A program made the position numbers and the translations under genes. From Clostridia bacterium (lineage in GTDB: Bacteria > Bacillota_A > Clostridia > Christensenellales > Aristaeellaceae): a stretch of 25,217 nucleotides of DNA. The DNA is taken from assembly GCA_017412025.1 (NCBI GenBank), contig JAFQOY010000251.1:1-25217 (forward strand), written 5' to 3'. Shown here piece by piece: positions 22,099 through 25,217 of the stretch (position 1 is the first letter of the stretch; each line of letters starts with the position of its first letter). The notes under the pieces are model-generated. The model did no database searches. It had not been told where the DNA came from and saw nothing but the letters and a program-made list of their open reading frames with translations.

Positions 22099-22839
22099 TT
22101 AACCGAGCGGACGGATGAGGATGAACGGCGTGAGCTCGTCGCCCTGGCCGGAGGGGTTGTCCTTCATGGCGTCCTGAATCTGGTCGTCGGTCAGCGGGAA
22201 ATCCGTGCCCTTGCCCAGCTGATTCTGGTCAAAGTCGTTCGCGTCCATGATGACGGTGGGCACGCCGGTGGCCTTTTCCAGCGCATCGCACAGCTCGACC
22301 GGGTGCTCCGGGTTGATGACGCCGGTGCTGTGGTAGAACTCAAAGGAGGAATCCGGATAGAAGCCGTCGATGCCGGCGACGTCGTGGCCGCAGATCTTGT
22401 AGAACAGGCCGCGGATGCCGAACGGGCGGGTGACGGCGGAGACGGCGGCGGCGAAGAGCACGCGCGGCAGGCCGCAGATCTCGATCGTCAGCTGCATCTT
22501 ATAGGGCTGATGCATGCCGATGCCGGTGGAGTTGTGACCGGCAAACGGCGCGAGCGTGCGCGCCCAGAAGCCGGGATGCGTGTCCTCGAGCGTGCGGACG
22601 TTGCCGGTGCACATGCCCATGACCTTTGCGGTGAAGGAGAGGCAGTCGCCTTCCTGATAAAGCGGCAGGACATAGCGGCGCACGAGCTCCGCCTGATCCT
22701 CGCCCGGCTTGACAAAATGCGTCTGAATCGCAAAGCGCTGATACTTCTTTCCGTCCCTGCCCTCAAGTACGCCGCGATCATAGTAGACCACGCCGCTTTC
22801 TTCGCGGCGAGCGGATTCCTGATTCTTAGAAGCGCCCAT
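22099..22839 (-). CDS. Coenzyme F420-0:L-glutamate ligase-like protein
   Basis: 246 residues from the ATG at 22839, which has AAGGAGG 5 nt upstream; the in-frame ATG at 22866 has no such site. It resembles the F420-0 gamma-glutamyl ligase-like (CofE-related, COG1478) proteins found widely in Clostridia: HFVKPGEDQAELVRRYVLPLYQEGD, AKVMGMCTGN, MHQPYKMQLTI, FGIRGLFYKICGHDVAGIDGFY, MDANDFDQN and the C-terminal DNPSGQGDELTPFILIRPL. True CofE adds glutamate to the deazaflavin F420, but no other F420 gene is in view and these bacteria are not known to make F420, so the real substrate is unknown. It has its own promoter, divergent from serS. Confidence 0.82.
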   Translation of the reverse strand: MGASKNQESARREESGVVYYDRGVLEGRDGKKYQRFAIQTHFVKPGEDQAELVRRYVLPLYQEGDCLSFTAKVMGMCTGNVRTLEDTHPGFWARTLAPFAGHNSTGIGMHQPYKMQLTIEICGLPRVLFAAAVSAVTRPFGIRGLFYKICGHDVAGIDGFYPDSSFEFYHSTGVINPEHPVELCDALEKATGVPTVIMDANDFDQNQLGKGTDFPLTDDQIQDAMKDNPSGQGDELTPFILIRPLG

Positions 22840-22918
22840 AATTGCCTCCTTGCATGGTATCTTCAAGATGCGCCGGAGCTAGTTTTTCCGGTCATCCATG
22901 TTTTTATTACAACATCAT

Positions 22919-22947
22919 ATTGTACATGAACGGGAGGCGATTGTCAA
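22919..22947 (-). promoter_or_regulatory. Promoter of F420-ligase-like gene
   Basis: On the minus strand TTGACA (22942-22947), a 17-bp spacer and TACAAT (22919-22924). The leader is about 75 nt and includes a small CCGGA/TCCGG hairpin. Confidence 0.82.
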
Positions 22948-23027
22948 TTTTTCCCGCCGACGCAGCGAAGGAAAACGGGAAAATCCGCATTTTGACACGC
23001 AAATTGCATCGGACTGTCAAAACATCT

Positions 23028-23056
23028 GTTGCAAAAAGGCGGCCTTTGGGCTATAA
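23028..23056 (+). promoter_or_regulatory. Promoter of serS
   Basis: TTGCAA (23028-23033), a 17-bp spacer and TATAAT (23051-23056). The start would be near 23063, so the leader is about 50 nt. That is too short for the T-box that controls serS in many Firmicutes, and no T-box sequence is seen. Confidence 0.82.
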
Positions 23057-23111
23057 TCGCACAGGTAGAGTGTTTTCGGGCATAGCCCGATTGGAGGAAA
23101 GGAAGAGAAAC

Positions 23112-24407
23112 ATGCTGGATATCAATATGCTGCGCAAGACCCCTGAGATCGTGCGCGAGAATATGAAGAAGAAGTTCCAGGAAAACAAGCTGCATCTGGT
23201 GGACGAGGTCATCGAGCTTGACCGCAGGAACCGCGAAGCGATGCAGAACGCCGACAGCCTGCGCAACCAGCGCAAGGTGCTCTCCAAGGAGATCGGCGGC
23301 CTGATGAAGCAGGGCAAGAAGGACGAGGCCGAGGCCGTGAAGGCGAAGGTCGCCGCCATCGCCGAGGAGCTGGCGCAGCTTGAAAAGCTGGAGGAGCAGT
23401 ACGCCGAGGAGATCAAGGTGCGCATGCAGGTGATTCCGCAGATCATCGACGAGAGCGTGCCGATCGGCAAGGACGACAGCGAAAACGTGGAGATCGAGCG
23501 CTTCGGCGAGCCGTTTGTGCCGGAGTTTGAGATTCCCTACCATGTGGAGATCATGGAGAAGCTTGCCGGCATCGACATCGACTCCGCCCGCAAGACCTCC
23601 GGCAACGGCTTCTACTATCTGCAGGGCGATATCGCGCGCCTGCACAGCGCATGCCTGTCCTATGCGCGCGATTTCATGATCGACCGCGGCTTCACCTACT
23701 GCATCCCGCCGTATATGATCCGCTCCAACGTCGTCACCGGCGTCATGTCCTTCGCGGAGATGGAGAACATGATGTACAAGATCGAGGGCGAGGATCTGTA
23801 CCTGATCGGTACCTCCGAGCACTCCATGATCGGCAAGTTCATCGACACCATCCTCACCGAGGATCAGCTGCCGCAGACGCTGACGAGCTACTCCCCCTGC
23901 TTCCGCAAGGAGGTCGGCGCGCACGGCATTGAGGAGCGCGGCGTGTACCGCATCCATCAGTTTGAAAAGCAGGAAATGATCGTCGTGTGCAAGCCGGAGG
24001 ATTCCATGTACTGGTACAACCAGCTCTGGAAGAACACCGTCGATTTCTTCCGCAGCCTCGACGTGCCGGTGCGCACGCTGGAGTGCTGCTCCGGCGACCT
24101 GGCCGATCTGAAGGTCAAGAGCTGCGACGTGGAGGCATGGTCCCCGCGCCAGAAGAAGTATTTCGAGGTCGGTTCCTGCTCCACGCTGGGCGACGCCCAG
24201 GCCCGCCGCCTCGGCATTCGCGTCAAGGGCGACGACGGCCGCAAGTACTTTGCCCACACGCTCAACAACACCTGCGTTGCGCCGCCGCGCATGCTGATCG
24301 CGTTCCTTGAGAACAACCTGAACGCCGACGGCTCCGTGCGCATCCCGGAGGCGCTGCGCCCGTACATGGGCGGCAAGGACGTCATCGTTCCGGCTGTCAA
24401 GAAGTAA
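23112..24407 (+). CDS. serS: Seryl-tRNA synthetase
   Basis: A class II aminoacyl-tRNA synthetase that charges tRNA-Ser (and tRNA-Sec where present). It is 431 residues from ATG 23112. The N-terminal ~110 residues form the long antiparallel coiled coil that binds the tRNA variable arm (residues ~30-105 rich in Glu, Lys and Leu). The catalytic core has GTSEHSMIGKF, motif 2 as FRKEVGAHGIEERGVYRIHQFEKQEM, the SCSTLGDAQARR segment and motif 3 as NNTCVAPPRMLIAFLENN. Several of these differ from the common bacterial forms (TAEVP, VGR in motif 3). The longer frame back to 22842 passes through the promoter and is not real. GGAGG and AAAGGAAG lie shortly upstream. Confidence 0.95.
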   Translation: MLDINMLRKTPEIVRENMKKKFQENKLHLVDEVIELDRRNREAMQNADSLRNQRKVLSKEIGGLMKQGKKDEAEAVKAKVAAIAEELAQLEKLEEQYAEEIKVRMQVIPQIIDESVPIGKDDSENVEIERFGEPFVPEFEIPYHVEIMEKLAGIDIDSARKTSGNGFYYLQGDIARLHSACLSYARDFMIDRGFTYCIPPYMIRSNVVTGVMSFAEMENMMYKIEGEDLYLIGTSEHSMIGKFIDTILTEDQLPQTLTSYSPCFRKEVGAHGIEERGVYRIHQFEKQEMIVVCKPEDSMYWYNQLWKNTVDFFRSLDVPVRTLECCSGDLADLKVKSCDVEAWSPRQKKYFEVGSCSTLGDAQARRLGIRVKGDDGRKYFAHTLNNTCVAPPRMLIAFLENNLNADGSVRIPEALRPYMGGKDVIVPAVKK

Positions 24408-24423
24408 GCATATAAGAAAGAGG

Positions 24424-24455
24424 CTCCGCCTGTCCAAGCGACGGGCGGAGTCTTT
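24424..24455 (+). terminator. Terminator of serS
   Basis: CTCCGCCTGTC (24424-24434) pairs with GACGGGCGGAG (24440-24450), 11 bp with one G-T wobble and a 5-nt loop, followed by TCTTTG. The short T-run makes it moderate in strength. Confidence 0.75.
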
Positions 24456-24480
24456 GCTGTTGTGCATATGTGATGGAGAA

Positions 24481-24876
24481 TCAATCTGGAGAGTCCGGCG
24501 CGGTTAACCGGTTTATGCTGCAAAGCCGTTGGGTGACAATCTGATCGATTGTGCTGCAGACAGTAAGAAAAGACTGATCGATTTCCTGATTGGTAAAGCG
24601 GATAATATCCAGACCATATCGATTGAGAATGGCGGTGCGATCGCGGTCATATGCAGTTCCTTGAGCAATGTGATGCTGACTGCCGTCGATTTCGATGATC
24701 AGTTTTGCACGGTAACAGTAAAAGTCGGCAATGAATGAATCGATGGTCTTCTGACGCTGAAACCGGATAGGATAGTCCTTCAAAAACCTGTACCAGAGCT
24801 TATTTTCCTGTGGAGTGGATTCCTTGCGAAGCTTCTGTGCATATGGAATTAGTTTTCTTTCGTATGGAATGGGCAT
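24481..24876 (-). CDS. DUF559 (Vsr-like, PD-(D/E)XK-fold) protein
   Basis: 131 residues. The core DSFIADFYCYRAKLIIEIDGSQH matches DUF559 proteins, which share the fold of very-short-patch-repair endonucleases; the Asp and the Glu-x-Asp pattern would be the metal-binding residues. It begins MPIPYERKLIPYAQKLRKEST, a common DUF559 start. I chose ATG 24876 because AAGGAG (24882-24887 on the complement) lies 5 nt upstream. That ribosome binding site belongs to a dispersed palindromic repeat, and a promoter lies behind the repeat at 24984-25012. Nuclease activity and biological role are unproven for the family; such genes often sit in variable genome regions. Confidence 0.85.
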   Translation of the reverse strand: MPIPYERKLIPYAQKLRKESTPQENKLWYRFLKDYPIRFQRQKTIDSFIADFYCYRAKLIIEIDGSQHHIAQGTAYDRDRTAILNRYGLDIIRFTNQEIDQSFLTVCSTIDQIVTQRLCSINRLTAPDSPD

Positions 24877-24879
24877 GGG

Positions 24880-24928
24880 CACTCCTTCCACCAGCCTACG
24901 GCTGGTCCCCCTCCCTCAAGAGGGAGGT
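24880..24928 (-). repeat. Dispersed double-hairpin repeat, copy carrying an RBS
   Basis: On the minus strand: ACCTCCCTC/GAGGGAGG stem (24928-24910), a spacer GGGA, stem CCAGCC/GGCTGG (24905-24891), then GGAAGGAGTG (24889-24880). The last block is the ribosome binding site of the DUF559 gene. It matches, inverted, the copy at 25030-25078. Confidence 0.8.
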
Positions 24929-24983
24929 CTGAAAAAACTCTGAGGGGATAGTGAGTCGGCGTCTCAACAGATGCTTTACAGGC

Positions 24984-25012
24984 ATTTTATCAGAAAGAAA
25001 AGCGGGTATCAA
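24984..25012 (-). promoter_or_regulatory. Promoter of DUF559 gene
   Basis: On the minus strand TTGATA (25007-25012), a 17-bp spacer and TAAAAT (24984-24989). The transcript would begin near 24977 and carry the palindromic repeat in its leader of about 100 nt. Confidence 0.65.
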
Positions 25013-25029
25013 GGGAAAGCGTCGTTGAG

Positions 25030-25078
25030 ACCTCCCTCCTGAGGGAGGTGGCATCCCGAAGGGATGACGGAAGGAGTG
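25030..25078 (+). repeat. Dispersed double-hairpin repeat, second inverted copy
   Basis: ACCTCCCTC/GAGGGAGGT (25030-25038/25041-25049), GGC, stem CATCCC-GAA-GGGATG (25052-25066), then ACGGAAGGAGTG. It faces the copy at 24880-24928. An 8-bp inverted repeat, GTCTCAAC (24961-24968) and GTTGAGAC (25024-25031), also lies between and overlapping the pair. Confidence 0.78.
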
Positions 25079-25138
25079 ATACAAAGCTGCGATACTCTCA
25101 TACCGGCAATATCACTCGTCAAACTCTTCTCCTTCATC

Positions 25139-25176
25139 AAAGAAGACCTTCTCTTTCAGAAGGCCTTCTTTGTTTT
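25139..25176. terminator. Terminator-like hairpin near right edge
   Basis: 25139-25152 pairs with 25158-25171 (14 bp, one mismatch) around a CTTTC loop, flanked by A-rich and T-rich sequence. It begins 9 nt after a possible gene stop at 25180 on the minus strand. The minus strand across it also reads as a short open frame ending KVFFDEGEEFDE at 25112, so part of the pairing may be coincidental coding sequence. Confidence 0.45.
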
Positions 25177-25179
25177 CGG

Positions 25180-25217
25180 TCACCTGCCGCTGTCAGCTTC
25201 TGCGCGGATCGCTTCCA
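25180..25217 (-). CDS. Possible last codons of a gene entering from the right
   Basis: On the minus strand the frame reads EAIRAEADSGR and then TGA (25180-25182), directly followed by the hairpin at 25139-25171. Twelve codons are too few to assign a family, and the other two frames on this strand cannot be excluded. Confidence 0.28.
   Translation of the reverse strand, partial: EAIRAEADSGR

Noticed and set aside
22950..23111. T-box riboswitch for serS
   Set aside because: The promoter at 23028-23056 leaves only about 50 nt of leader, and no T-box sequence or antiterminator is present.
22944..24467. Long minus-strand open frame opposite serS
   Set aside because: It covers the serS gene exactly in antisense and is composed of Leu/His/Val-rich shadow sequence.
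1..25217. CRISPR array or cas genes
   Set aside because: The repeats seen are palindromic, dispersed and few; there is no regular repeat-spacer pattern and no cas-like protein.

Overview
The window looks like a chromosome segment from a GC-rich member of the Clostridia (Bacillota), probably an uncultivated gut-type lineage. The grounds are a YitT-family membrane protein, a short HisG paired with HisZ, a YerC/TrpR-family regulator at the head of the his operon, strong AGGAGG-type ribosome binding sites, consensus sigma-A promoters with 17-bp spacers, and dispersed double-hairpin repeats of a kind I associate with gut Firmicutes. The genus cannot be named from the sequence alone.

Layout. 1-2.1 kb: three stacked palindromes, a yitT-like gene with a perfect promoter and terminator, the C-terminal remnant of a tyrosine recombinase, a broken copy of part of a tRNA-Val, then the intact tRNA-Val(CAC) gene. 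This is the scar of an integrative element that used the tRNA 3' end. 2.1-10.9 kb (+): an apparently complete histidine operon, yerC-like regulator-hisZ-hisG-hisD-hisC-hisB-hisH-hisA-hisF-hisIE-hisK, driven by one promoter that carries an inverted repeat in its spacer. Together the genes supply all ten steps from PRPP and ATP to histidine. 11.0-17.4 kb (-): a dlt-like envelope-modification locus. MBOAT acyltransferase and SGNH/DltD-like protein form one unit, and an AMP-forming ligase, a fold-III PLP decarboxylase and a carrier protein form a second unit with its own promoter. The decarboxylase resembles enzymes acting on carrier-bound amino acids (BtrK type), and the ligase has Ser where DltA has its D-Ala-selecting Cys. 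The best reading is a system that loads an amino acid on a carrier, decarboxylates it there, and exports the resulting amino-acyl group onto a surface polymer. This is the most interesting part of the window.

17.4-19.5 kb (-): an AT-rich island with two secreted proteins (leucine-rich repeats; C-terminal SH3b domain) and its own promoter and terminator. 19.5-19.84 kb: a non-coding stretch holding a decayed echo of the guanine deaminase 3' end. 19.84-22.0 kb (-): guanine deaminase and an AEC-family permease. 22.1-22.95 kb (-): an F420-0:glutamate ligase-like protein. 23.0-24.45 kb (+): a somewhat unusual seryl-tRNA synthetase. 24.5-25.2 kb: a DUF559 nuclease-like gene whose ribosome binding site lies inside a dispersed palindromic repeat, a second inverted copy of that repeat, and the probable last codons of a gene entering from the right.
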